Under the pieces are notes generated by a model. The model was not told the origin of the DNA, searched no databases, and was given only the letters and a program-made list of their open reading frames with translations. A stretch of 64,000 bases of DNA from assembly GCF_029869545.1 (NCBI RefSeq), contig NZ_JARWQD010000374.1:1-64000 (forward strand), written 5' to 3'. The stretch comes from Nocardia wallacei (GTDB lineage: Bacteria; Actinomycetota; Actinomycetes; Mycobacteriales; Mycobacteriaceae). Positions 17,568 through 25,969 of this stretch are shown in pieces. Numbering within the stretch: the first letter of the stretch is position 1; each line of letters begins with the position of its first letter. A program made the translations under genes and the position numbers.

Positions 17568-18248
17568 ATGGTCGGTCATGGTGAGGTTTCGCTCGAGGAG
17601 CTGGCGGCGCGGGTGCGGGATCGGGCGGGCGCCCGGGACCGGCGGTTCGTACTGGGCGTCGCCGGACCGCCGGGTGCGGGCAAGTCGACACTCGCCACGG
17701 CGCTGCGCGACACCCTGAACGCCGCCGCCGAGGCACCGATCGCGGAGGTGGCGCCGATGGACGGATTCCACCTGACCAACGCCGAACTGCGGGTGGCGGG
17801 CGCGCTGGCACGCAAGGGCGAACCCGATACCTTCGATGTCGCGGCATACCTGGACGCCCTGCGTACCCTGCGGGAATTGCCACCGGGACAGTCGTTTTCG
17901 TGGCCGACCTACGATCGGCGGCGGCATGAGCCGGTGCCGGGCGGCGTGGTGTTCTCCGGCCAGTCCATCGTGCTCACCGAGGGGAACTACCTGCTGCTCG
18001 ACGATGTCGGCACGGCCGGGTGGTCGGCGGTCCGGGAGTGCCTCGACGCGGCCTGGTATGTCCACGCGCCCGCCGAGCTGCTGCGAAAACGACTGCTGCG
18101 CCGTCATGTTCGCGGCGGGAAGAGTGCGGAGTTCGCGCGGGCGAAGGTGGCCGACAGCGATCTGCTGAATGCGGAGCTGGTCGCCAAGACGCGCGAGCGC
18201 GCGGACCTGGTGCTGCAGGCGCACGGGCGGAACTACCTCGTGCTCTGA
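17568..18248 (+). CDS. P-loop nucleoside/nucleotide kinase family protein
   Basis: A 226-residue kinase of the phosphoribulokinase/uridine kinase superfamily. Walker A is GPPGAGKST (about 33-41). The conserved MDGFHLTNAEL segment and a lid-like RKRLLRRHVRGGKS (substrate-binding arginines) are seen. Relatives include panthothenate kinase-like and fructose-transport kinases, so the sugar or nucleoside substrate cannot be named. Start ATG 17568. Its 3' end overlaps the convergent PfkB gene by 16 bases. Confidence 0.85.
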   Translation: MVGHGEVSLEELAARVRDRAGARDRRFVLGVAGPPGAGKSTLATALRDTLNAAAEAPIAEVAPMDGFHLTNAELRVAGALARKGEPDTFDVAAYLDALRTLRELPPGQSFSWPTYDRRRHEPVPGGVVFSGQSIVLTEGNYLLLDDVGTAGWSAVRECLDAAWYVHAPAELLRKRLLRRHVRGGKSAEFARAKVADSDLLNAELVAKTRERADLVLQAHGRNYLVL

Positions 18249-19135
18249 GTCCCGCCGGGTTCCCGAGCAGGCAGGTGACGCATCCACTCCCGGGTGCCCA
18301 GGTATGCGCACGACCGTGTCGCCACCGCCGCCGCGCTGCGCAGGGCGGCCGGAAACGCCTGCCCCGCAACGTGGTAGTGGCAGAAGGCGCCGTGCAGGAT
18401 GTCCCCCGCGCCGAGCGTATCCACGGCCGGGGCGCTCGGCACCGCCACGGTGCCGCGGTCGTGCGGTGTCGAATACCGGATGGGCCCGCCGCCCTGGGTG
18501 ATCGCGACCTGACCGACACCGTCCGCGTGCAGCCGATCGAATACCTCGTCCGGCGTGGCGCCGCAATCCGGCGGCGCGAAGGCGGCCGAACAGATCGCGA
18601 TGTCCACCAGCGGCAGCAGCTCGGTGTGCACGGTCCGCCACCGCCCGGCATCCAGCACCACCGTGACACCGGATTTCCTTGCCGCCGTGGCGAATCCGAG
18701 CGCGGCCTCGGGATAGTGGCCGTCGATCAGCACGATCGCCGCATCGTCGAGCGGGCCGAGCCGGGACGGATCGAATCGCGCCGCGATCCGCGAGCCGTCC
18801 AGCGATACGATGGTGCGGGTACCGGCCTCGGTCGCCACCACCACGGAGGACACCGGCGGCCGCTGCTCGCCACCGGGTGTCAGATCCAGCGGAGCCACGC
18901 CGTGATCGTCCAGATCCCGCCGGATCACCTGTGCCAGTGCGTGTTCGCCGAGCGCGGTGACCAGGGCAGGGGTGCGCCCGGACAGGAATGCGTACGTCAC
19001 CGCCGCATTCGCCGCCGGGCCGCCCGCGCCCAGGAACTGATCGCGCGCCTGGGTCTTGCTGTCCTCGGCCGGATATCGCTGCACCGCATACGCGATATCG
19101 AGCGTCGCGAGCCCGACGAACACCGCAGTTGCCAT
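18233..19135 (-). CDS. PfkB family carbohydrate kinase
   Basis: A 300-residue ribokinase-fold sugar kinase. The N-terminal GAGGPAANAAVTYA matches PfkB signature 1, and DTLGAGDILHGAF near the C-terminus matches signature 2 with the catalytic Asp. It is the last gene of a leftward ALDH-SDR-PfkB operon, 20 bases after the SDR stop. Together with the convergent P-loop kinase it forms a tail-to-tail kinase pair. The substrate is not predictable. Confidence 0.88.
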   Translation of the reverse strand: MATAVFVGLATLDIAYAVQRYPAEDSKTQARDQFLGAGGPAANAAVTYAFLSGRTPALVTALGEHALAQVIRRDLDDHGVAPLDLTPGGEQRPPVSSVVVATEAGTRTIVSLDGSRIAARFDPSRLGPLDDAAIVLIDGHYPEAALGFATAARKSGVTVVLDAGRWRTVHTELLPLVDIAICSAAFAPPDCGATPDEVFDRLHADGVGQVAITQGGGPIRYSTPHDRGTVAVPSAPAVDTLGAGDILHGAFCHYHVAGQAFPAALRSAAAVATRSCAYLGTREWMRHLPAREPGGTQSTR

Positions 19136-19155
19136 GCCCGCGACGATAGCGACGG

Positions 19156-19995
19156 CTACTTGCCCGCGGCGCGCACCCGGTCCTCGTAGGCCTTGCGCGC
19201 GGCCGTGTCGACCTCGTCGAGGAAGGCGCTCTGGGCGCCCAGCGCGCGGCCGATGGCATCGCCGACTGCCTCCGGCAACATGCCGACGACCTGGGAGATC
19301 ACCCCCGCCACCGTGGTGACACGGACCTTCGAGCGACGGTCCACCAGCAGCTTGGCGATGGCGTCGGCGATCTCCTCGGGCTCGGCGGGCCGCAGCAGCT
19401 TCGGCGCGGTGACGCCCGAACCCAGCTCGGTCTTCGTCAGCGTCGGCAGCACCGAGGAGAACGCCACCCCGCTGCCCCGGTACTCCTCGCGCAGCGTGTC
19501 GGTGAAGCCGAGCACCGCGTGCTTGCTGGCGTTGTAGGTGGCCAGGCCCGGAATATGGGTCTCCCCGGCCAGCGAGGCGATATTGACGACATGCCCGGTG
19601 CCGCGCGGCAGCATCCTGGCCGCCGCCAGCTTCGAGCCCAGAATCACGCCGTAGACGTTGATGTCGAGAATGCGCTTGGTGAGCGCGTCCGGCTCGTCGA
19701 TCAGCCTGCCGGTCGGCATGATCCCGGCGTTGTTGATCAGCACATCGATCGGGCCCAGCTGCCGCTCCACCTCGTCGAGGAAGCTCTCGAACGACTGCTG
19801 ATCGGTGACGTCGAGCGGGCCGTAGTGGTCGAAATCCCGTGCCGTGCCGGACTCCTTGACCGCCGTCTCGTCCACATCGCCGATCGCGATCTTCGCGCCG
19901 AGGGTCTGCAGCGCGGTGGCCGTGGCGAGGCCGATGCCGCGGGCTCCGCCGGTGATGACAACCACCTTGCCGCGAAGCTTTCCGAAGTCCGTCAC
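19156..19995 (-). CDS. Short-chain dehydrogenase/reductase
   Basis: A 279-residue classical SDR. The NAD(P) loop is TGGARGIG (about 15-22), NNAG occurs near residue 90, and the active site has a Ser (NIAS) and YNASK. The C-terminal extension of about 50 residues (PEAVGDAIGRALG) is typical of a mycobacterial/nocardial SDR subgroup. It starts at GTG 19995, overlapping the ALDH stop (GTGA), so it is translationally coupled to that gene. Oxidation of an alcohol or keto group in the same pathway is inferred. Confidence 0.9.
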   Translation of the reverse strand: MTDFGKLRGKVVVITGGARGIGLATATALQTLGAKIAIGDVDETAVKESGTARDFDHYGPLDVTDQQSFESFLDEVERQLGPIDVLINNAGIMPTGRLIDEPDALTKRILDINVYGVILGSKLAAARMLPRGTGHVVNIASLAGETHIPGLATYNASKHAVLGFTDTLREEYRGSGVAFSSVLPTLTKTELGSGVTAPKLLRPAEPEEIADAIAKLLVDRRSKVRVTTVAGVISQVVGMLPEAVGDAIGRALGAQSAFLDEVDTAARKAYEDRVRAAGK

Positions 19996-21944
19996 TTGTC
20001 CTTACCTCCCACGGTGTTGATCACGTCCATGATTCCCAGGCGCCGCATCCCCCGGGCCCCGGCGGCGCGCATGGCGGCCATGGCGAAACCGAGTTTCGTT
20101 GTGCTGTACGGGAACCAGAACAGTTCCTTCTGCTGCGTCGGCAGGATGGGTGCCGTGACGGCCTGGCGGCGGCAGTACTTGCGCACGCCCTCCGCGCCGC
20201 CCCAGCGGTAGCCCACGCCGGACTGCTGCCAGCCGCCCATCGGCAGGGCGAAGTTGAACAGGTTGGAGAACACGTCGTTGATGTTCACCGCGCCCGCATT
20301 CAGTTGCCGCGCAATGCGTTCGCCGCGCGCCTTGTCGCCGGTCCACACCGAGGCGGACAGCCCGTAGATCGAATCATTGGCCAGCGCAACGGCTTCGGTC
20401 TCGTCGGCGACCTTCATCACCGGCAGTGTCGGCCCGAAGGTCTCCTCGGTCATGCACGACATGCCGTGGTCGACATCCACCAGTACCGTCGGCTGGAAGT
20501 AGGTACCGACGCCGGTCGGCTTACCGCCCGTCAATGCCCTGGCGCCCTTGGCGATCGCGTCATCGACATGTCCGGCGACGATCGCCTTCTGCGCCTCGTT
20601 GGCCAGTGCGCCGACGTCGAAGCGCGACTCCCGGCCGTCGGTGCCCTGGCGCAGGCTGCGCACGTGTTCGGTCAGCTTGGCGACGAACTCGTCGTACACG
20701 GGCTCCTCGACGTACACCCGCTCCACCGAGATGCACACCTGACCGGCGTTGAACAGCCCGCCGAAGGCGATGCCGTAGGCGGCGCGGTCGATATCGGCGT
20801 CCGCCAGCACGATCGCCGGATCCTTGCCGCCGAGCTCCAGGCTGTAGGGGATGAGCCGGTCGACGCAGGCGCGCGCGATGGCGCGGCCGGTCTTGGTCGA
20901 CCCGGTGAACTGCACGTAGTCGACCGAATCCACCACCGCCGCACCGGTTTCCCCGGCGCCGGTGGCGACCGCCAGCACCGGCGGCGCGCCGATCTCCGCC
21001 CAGCCGCGCGCCAGTTCCAGCGCCGACAGCGGCGTCACCTCCGACGGTTTGAGGAGCACCGCGGCGCCCGCGGCGAGCGCCGGGAAGACATCCAGCGCGG
21101 GCATGGCCAGCGGGAAGTTCCACGGGGTGATCACCCCGACGACCGGATACGGCCGGTAGACGGTGGTGAGGCGCTTGACCCGGGCCAGCGGGCTGTGCGG
21201 CGACGGATGCTCGTCGGCGAGGAACTTGCCCGCGCGGCGCGCGTAGTAGCCGAGTAGATCGACCGCGAAGGCCGGATCGATGAGCGCGTCCACCCGCGGC
21301 TTGCCGGTCTCCGACTGCAGCACGTCACCCAGGTGGTCGGTGTTGTCGATGAGCCAGTCCTGCAGCTTCAGCAGCCACCGTTTGCGGCCCTCCGGACCGA
21401 TCGCCTCCCACTCGGGCTGATACAGCCGCAGCTGGCGCACCTTGGCGGCGACCGTCTCCGCCGAATCCACCGGCACGCGGCCGACCACCGCACCATCGGC
21501 CGGATTGCGGACCTCGATCTCGGTCGCCGCCTTCCCCGCCGCCCCGTTCGACGCCGGTGTGCTCGCCGGTGCCGTGGCCGGGGGCGTCTCGGGACGCGCA
21601 GCCTCGGGACTCGTCTCGGCTGCTGAATTCTTCGGTGCCGCTGCGGCCTGCTCGCCCGGTTCTGCGGTCTTCGCCGCCGGACCCGGTGCTGCCGCGGTCT
21701 TCTTCGCCGCAGCCTTCTTCGCCGGGGCCTTCTTGGCCGGGGCCTTCGCGGCGGCCTTCTTCGCGGCGGCCTTCTTCGCCGGGGTCTTCTTTGCCGGGGC
21801 CTTCTCGGCCGGGGTCTTCTTCGCGGCGGCCTTCTTCGGCGTGCGGGACTCGGCGGACTCGCCGACCGGAGCCCCGGTGGAATTCTCGGCGGGCGTACTG
21901 CGTGCTGCCTTGCCCGCCTCGGGGGCCGGGTCGGTATTCGTCAC
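19992..21944 (-). CDS. Aldehyde dehydrogenase with Lys/Ala-rich histone-like N-terminal tail
   Basis: A 650-residue protein. Residues about 40-85 repeat AAKK, PAKK and APAKK units like the C-terminal tail of histone H1; a Pro/Ala/Glu linker follows to about residue 140. The rest is a full ALDH domain: catalytic Cys in AGQVCISVERVY, Glu in LELGGKDPA, and the FTGSTKTG cofactor loop. The core resembles succinate-semialdehyde dehydrogenases. The chosen start is GTG 21944, with GGGAGAG 6 bases upstream; GTG 21959 lies just before that site. It is first in the operon with SDR and PfkB and divergent from pucR. Confidence 0.86.
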   Translation of the reverse strand: MTNTDPAPEAGKAARSTPAENSTGAPVGESAESRTPKKAAAKKTPAEKAPAKKTPAKKAAAKKAAAKAPAKKAPAKKAAAKKTAAAPGPAAKTAEPGEQAAAAPKNSAAETSPEAARPETPPATAPASTPASNGAAGKAATEIEVRNPADGAVVGRVPVDSAETVAAKVRQLRLYQPEWEAIGPEGRKRWLLKLQDWLIDNTDHLGDVLQSETGKPRVDALIDPAFAVDLLGYYARRAGKFLADEHPSPHSPLARVKRLTTVYRPYPVVGVITPWNFPLAMPALDVFPALAAGAAVLLKPSEVTPLSALELARGWAEIGAPPVLAVATGAGETGAAVVDSVDYVQFTGSTKTGRAIARACVDRLIPYSLELGGKDPAIVLADADIDRAAYGIAFGGLFNAGQVCISVERVYVEEPVYDEFVAKLTEHVRSLRQGTDGRESRFDVGALANEAQKAIVAGHVDDAIAKGARALTGGKPTGVGTYFQPTVLVDVDHGMSCMTEETFGPTLPVMKVADETEAVALANDSIYGLSASVWTGDKARGERIARQLNAGAVNINDVFSNLFNFALPMGGWQQSGVGYRWGGAEGVRKYCRRQAVTAPILPTQQKELFWFPYSTTKLGFAMAAMRAAGARGMRRLGIMDVINTVGGKDK

Positions 21945-21979
21945 GTTCTGCTCTCCCACGTGCGCTGCGTTGCGACTTT

Positions 21980-22080
21980 GTGAATCACTTCACTGACCTA
22001 TGATCGTCACACAAGCGACATCGCGACTTCTTGGCCTTGACGGTCAATGCACCCCCAGCACTTTGTACTCTGAGGACAAA
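21980..22080. promoter_or_regulatory. Divergent ALDH/PucR promoter region with palindromes
   Basis: Three palindromes lie between the divergent genes. TTTGTACTCTGAGGACAAA (22062-22080) matches its own reverse complement at 16 of 19 positions and sits just upstream of the PucR ribosome site. TTGACGGTCAA (22037-22047) is a perfect 11-base palindrome and also offers a -35-like TTGACG. GTGAATCACTTCAC (21980-21993) has 5-base inverted arms. They are candidate PucR or co-regulator sites. Confidence 0.5.
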
Positions 22081-22096
22081 TTTCGGAGGTGTTCTC

Positions 22097-23377
22097 GTGA
22101 CGATCGACGCGACCGGCGTGGTGGTGCGGCAGTGGCTCGCCGATTTCGTCGCCGAGACCCTGCGCACCGAAACCCTCGAACAGGTGGTGCAGCGGCTGAA
22201 CCGGGAGATCATCCGCCGCGTTCCGGAACTGGCCGACCGCGACATGCGCCGCGACCTGGAAACCAGCACGCGGGCCCATGCGCTGGTCGTGCTGAGCGGC
22301 CTGACCCAGGACAAGCTGGACTACCCGGTGCCCGAGCAGGCGCACGCCTTCGCCCGCACCATCGCGCGGCGCGGCCACGATCTGCGACTGCTGCTGCGGG
22401 TCTATCACGTGGGCCAGGAGGCCGTGCTCGAATACATGACGGAGGTGCTCGAGCAGCGGCGGCTACCGCCGGAGACCGAACGCGCCACCCTGCTGCGCCT
22501 GTTCGACCGGTCCATCCGATGGATCAGCACCTCGATCGAGGCGCTCACCGACACCTACATGGAGGAGCGGGAGCGCGGGCTGCGCGCGGCGCTGAACCAG
22601 CGCACCGAGATCGTGCGGGCACTGCTGGCCGGGGAGGACCTCGATGCCGATCAGGCCACGGCGCGTCTGGGTTACCGCCTGGCGCAGCGGCATCTGGCGT
22701 GCGTGCTGTGGACCGACGAGGATGCCGTCGCCACCGGTGTCATCCCGGCGGACGGCGATCCCGTGCTGCCCGCGGCGCCGGGCGAAAGCGAGTCACTGGG
22801 CCTGCTGGAGCGGACGGCCGTGCGGCTGGCGGGCGGGATCGGCACCGGCGGCGTGCTGACGGTGCCGTCCGGCGCGGCCGCGCTGTGGGCGTGGATCGGG
22901 GTCGACGGCGATGCCTACCCGCCGGGCCTGCCGACCAGCGTCGAGGCACCCGTCCGGATCGCGGTCGGGACGCCCGCCGATCGGATCGCCGGATTCCGGC
23001 AGAGCCATCGGGAGGCCGTGGCCGCCCGGCACGTCGCCGAGCGCGCGGTGCGCGACATTCCGCGGCTGCTGCGCTATCCCGAGGTGGAGGTGGCCTACCT
23101 GGCGGGCGCGGACGAGGCGGCGATGCGGACGCTGATCGAGCGTGAACTGGGCGCGCTGGTGCGTCCGGATGCCGGTGCCGCTCGCCTGCGCGACACCCTG
23201 CACGCCTACCTGCGCTGCCATCGGAGTCCGGATGCGGCCGCGAAAAAGCTTGGGGTGCACAAGAACACGGTGCGTTATCGGATACAGCGAATCGAGGAAC
23301 TGCTCGGCCATCCGATCGAGCAGCGCAGCCTGCGGCTCGAGATCGCGCTGGACTGCGCGGCGATCTACGGGGTCTGA
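22097..23377 (+). CDS. PucR family transcriptional regulator
   Basis: A 426-residue activator-type protein. It has an N-terminal RsbRD-like helical sensor (about 1-160), a central GGDEF-like region and the C-terminal PucR helix-turn-helix (LHAYLRCHRSPDAAAKKLGV, then HKNTVRYRIQRIEELLG). Start GTG 22097 has GGAGG 7 bases upstream. It is divergent from the ALDH-SDR-PfkB operon, which is the likely target by position. The effector is unknown. Confidence 0.9.
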   Translation: MTIDATGVVVRQWLADFVAETLRTETLEQVVQRLNREIIRRVPELADRDMRRDLETSTRAHALVVLSGLTQDKLDYPVPEQAHAFARTIARRGHDLRLLLRVYHVGQEAVLEYMTEVLEQRRLPPETERATLLRLFDRSIRWISTSIEALTDTYMEERERGLRAALNQRTEIVRALLAGEDLDADQATARLGYRLAQRHLACVLWTDEDAVATGVIPADGDPVLPAAPGESESLGLLERTAVRLAGGIGTGGVLTVPSGAAALWAWIGVDGDAYPPGLPTSVEAPVRIAVGTPADRIAGFRQSHREAVAARHVAERAVRDIPRLLRYPEVEVAYLAGADEAAMRTLIERELGALVRPDAGAARLRDTLHAYLRCHRSPDAAAKKLGVHKNTVRYRIQRIEELLGHPIEQRSLRLEIALDCAAIYGV

Positions 23378-23384
23378 CCGGGCG

Positions 23385-23618
23385 CTAGCGCAGGGGCGAG
23401 TCGGTGGTCGGCGGCAGGCCGTGGGTCGGTAGTTCCGCCAGCAGCGTGGTGGTCGCCGCGGCGATGGCCGCGACCGCCTTGTCGAAGGCGGGTTTCGTGG
23501 TGGACGACAGGCCGGACACACCACCGACCTTGCGCACGTATTCCTGTGCGGCCGCGTAGATTTCCTGCTCGGTCGCGGGAGGTTCGAGCCCACGCAGGAC
23601 GGTGATGTTTCTACTCAT
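23385..23618 (-). CDS. DUF2277 family protein
   Basis: A 77-residue conserved hypothetical protein. The N-terminus MSRNITVLRGLEPPATEQEI and the YVRKVGGV stretch are characteristic of DUF2277; most members begin MCRNI, here MSRNI, so the usual second-position Cys is absent. The stop lies 7 bases from the convergent pucR stop. No function is known for the family. Confidence 0.85.
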   Translation of the reverse strand: MSRNITVLRGLEPPATEQEIYAAAQEYVRKVGGVSGLSSTTKPAFDKAVAAIAAATTTLLAELPTHGLPPTTDSPLR

Positions 23619-23732
23619 GGCCAGAGATTAGCCCTCGGTTCCGGCCCGTGGCAGCGCAACAATCTACAGCTGTGAAAATTGTGTGCCGGGCAATTCGACA
23701 CGGCCCAGGTTCCATGGGACACAATCGGAGGC

Positions 23733-24557
23733 ATGGCTGCCCGCGACGTGCCGACGCTGACCACCTTCCCCTACGAGGATCTGGACCGGCGCGAGGAGGA
23801 TCACTGGTCCGGTGCGCAGGTCTCCGACGACGAGCTGCGCGCGCTGTCGCTGGGCGCGTTCTACTCGGCGCGCTGGGACGCCTTCCACGATGCGTTACTG
23901 CTGGGCCCCGAGCGCGAGCATCCGATGGGCGACCGGCGCGAGCTGGCCATCGACACCCTGACCGGCGCCTGGGGTATCACCGACGGCACCGAGGCGATGG
24001 CGTCGATGGAGCAGCTGCTCGACGGCATGCACGCCCCCCTGTACGCGCTGGTGCATCCGCTGGTGACCACCGCGATCAATTCCCCCGAGCGCGACCGGTT
24101 CGGCGAGCGCGCCGACCGGCACCGGGCCTTCCTGCGGCAGGTCGGGTCCTTCCGCGGCATGGACAATCCCGAGGCGCTGGTGCGCGACTACGACATCTGG
24201 TCGCAGGCGATCAAGCTCGGTCTCATCGACCATCTGGTGGAGCCGCTGCCCGCCGATATCGAGGCGTGGGATCTGGCGCGGGTGGTGGCGGTGGCGCGGA
24301 TGGCGTTCACGGCGGGCTACCTCGACGCCGAGGTGGCCTGGGACTACGTGATGCGGGCGCTGGCACCCGCGCAGCGGCGCTACCGCAACTGGCGCCAGTT
24401 CGGCGATTCGTTCCTGACCGGCTGGACCTACTGGCAGGCCTGCGAGGACCTCGCCGAACTCAAGTCCGGCGGGGTGGACAGGCGCCTGGAACTGGTGCGC
24501 CTGTGGATGCGGCCCACGAGCCCGTGGCGCCGCATCACGCTGCAGCCCACCGAGTGA
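23733..24557 (+). CDS. DUF1266 domain protein
   Basis: A 274-residue soluble protein. The start ATG 23733 follows GGAG closely. The C-terminal two thirds show the DUF1266 pattern: GAWGITDGTEAMASMEQLLDG, then AWDLARVVAVARMAFTAGYLD, then YRNWRQFGDSFLTGWTYWQ. The family is widespread and uncharacterised, often found near secretion or contact-dependent loci, but nothing of that kind is adjacent here. It is followed by the 165-bp repeat element. Confidence 0.8.
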   Translation: MAARDVPTLTTFPYEDLDRREEDHWSGAQVSDDELRALSLGAFYSARWDAFHDALLLGPEREHPMGDRRELAIDTLTGAWGITDGTEAMASMEQLLDGMHAPLYALVHPLVTTAINSPERDRFGERADRHRAFLRQVGSFRGMDNPEALVRDYDIWSQAIKLGLIDHLVEPLPADIEAWDLARVVAVARMAFTAGYLDAEVAWDYVMRALAPAQRRYRNWRQFGDSFLTGWTYWQACEDLAELKSGGVDRRLELVRLWMRPTSPWRRITLQPTE

Positions 24558-24559
24558 TT

Positions 24560-24724
24560 CCGGCCAAAAGCACGCCGGAAATGAGCAGGGCGCCGCGTTG
24601 GAACCCGGCGCCCGGCCCGCATTTCCGGGCCCGCTTCCTTCGTTCCGGGCATGCTGCCTTCGTTTCCGGCGCGCTGCCTTCGTTTCCGGCATGCTGCCTT
24701 CGTTCCCGGCATGCTTTTGGCCGG
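24560..24724. repeat. 165-bp element: 20-base tandem repeats inside inverted repeats
   Basis: Left end CCGGCCAAAAGCACGCCGG (24560-24578) and right end CCGGCATGCTTTTGGCCGG (24706-24724) are inverted copies matching at 18 of 19 positions. Between them lie four 20-base tandem units (24634-24653, 24654-24673, 24674-24693, 24694-24713) of the form CTGCCTTCGTTTCCGGCATG. The element exactly fills the gap between two convergent genes. It may act as a two-way terminator or be a small non-autonomous element. Confidence 0.75.
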
Positions 24725-24730
24725 GACGGC

Positions 24731-25651
24731 TCAGTCCGGCAGGGAGCGGAGGATGCCGCGGCCGTAGCGCTGGAACTGGGCGTCGTCGACCATGCCGAGG
24801 GAATGCCGCTCGACCAGCAGTTCCCACTCCGAATACAGCTGCGACACACCGGGATCCGGCGGTGCGACGGCGCCGTCGGCGGATTCGCGCTGGATGGCGA
24901 AGGTGAGCGCACCGACGACCCGGTCGGTGTCGGCCCGGTCGACGCCGGTGAAGTGCAGCGTCACATTGCCGTCGGTGACGTCGACGCCGTATTCGCCGGT
25001 GGTGCCGGAGTCGTCGGTCAGCCGCGCGGACAGCAGCGCGGCGACGGGCATCTCATAGGCGTAGCGGGCGGCCGAGCCGACGGAGACGAACAGCATCCGC
25101 CCCGTGGTGACGGCCAGCAGCCCGCGCCCGCGCCCGGTCGGCGGCTCGGCACTGACCAGCGCGGCCTCCAGCGCGAACTCCTCCGGCGTGACCAGCCGGT
25201 GCAGGGCCGTGATCGCCGAGCGGGCCTCGCGGCGCGGCGCCATCCGGCGCACGGCCCGGTCCACATCGGCCCTGGACGGGCCCGATTTGCCCCAGGCGGG
25301 GGCGGGCGGGGTGAGATCGGGCATGGACATATCGATGCGCTGGGTCGCCACGATCTGGGCGTTGATCCGCTCCACGATCACGGTGGCGGCCGGTACGTCG
25401 TGCTCCGCGATCAGCACCGGGAGGGGGGTGCGGTCGGCGGGAATGCCGGTCAGCAGCGACGTGGGGTACCGCAGGTAGATCTCGATGACGACGGCGTCGT
25501 CGGTGCGCCGGTTCAGCCGGACCTTGAGCAGATCGGAGATCGGCACGTCGAGCACGCGCTCGCCGTCGGTCCCGCCGGGGCGCAGCACCTGCAGGCGCCC
25601 GCCGCCGTGACGCAGAATCGCTGTGGGTGTCCGTAGCTCGACTATGTCCAT
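24731..25651 (-). CDS. Conserved hypothetical, possible PH-like domain protein
   Basis: A 306-residue soluble protein with no signal peptide or membrane helix. Alternating beta strands in both halves (LQVLRPGGTDGERVLDVPISDLLKV; GRGLLAVTTGRMLFVSV) suggest one or two bacterial PH-like folds. The C-terminal 30 residues (WELLVERHSLGMVDDAQFQRYG) look like a short SHOCT-type helical tail. Similar proteins are found in nocardiae by my recollection, but no function is known. It is divergent from ftsH. Confidence 0.6.
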   Translation of the reverse strand: MDIVELRTPTAILRHGGGRLQVLRPGGTDGERVLDVPISDLLKVRLNRRTDDAVVIEIYLRYPTSLLTGIPADRTPLPVLIAEHDVPAATVIVERINAQIVATQRIDMSMPDLTPPAPAWGKSGPSRADVDRAVRRMAPRREARSAITALHRLVTPEEFALEAALVSAEPPTGRGRGLLAVTTGRMLFVSVGSAARYAYEMPVAALLSARLTDDSGTTGEYGVDVTDGNVTLHFTGVDRADTDRVVGALTFAIQRESADGAVAPPDPGVSQLYSEWELLVERHSLGMVDDAQFQRYGRGILRSLPD

Positions 25652-25969
25652 ACCCCCTGCGCTCGCTCAATGTTGTGTCGTCGCTCACAATAGGACGTGC
25701 ATGCCATGATTGTTGCCACTCGGGTAGACACCCACCGGTGTCGGGCCCGGGAGGCCGGGAACCACCTGCGTTCTCCGACCGTTTACCACTTGAACTGCAT
25801 CAGCTGCCGAACTGCGCGATGTATCGAGTAGACCGTACGCGGTAACGTGGCTTGTCCGCATCCGTTCCGCCGGACCCGGCCGGGATTCGGAATGGTTACG
25901 GCAACGCTCGACGCATCGTAGGCACGCACCGGAATTACCGGAAAGGACTGGCCCGCCGGCCGACGCTCT
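25652..25969. other. Divergent promoter region upstream of ftsH
   Basis: A 318-base gap without a convincing gene. TTGAAC (25790-25795) and TAACGT (25843-25848) resemble promoter hexamers but are not properly spaced from one another. GGAAAGGA (25939-25946) precedes the ftsH ATG by more than 20 bases. No strong hairpin or known riboswitch was seen. Confidence 0.5.

Noticed and set aside
18233-18248. A fusion of the P-loop kinase and PfkB genes
   Set aside because: They lie on opposite strands and converge; the overlap is only 16 bases.
24634-24713. CRISPR array
   Set aside because: The 20-base units are directly adjacent with no spacers, and no cas gene is near.
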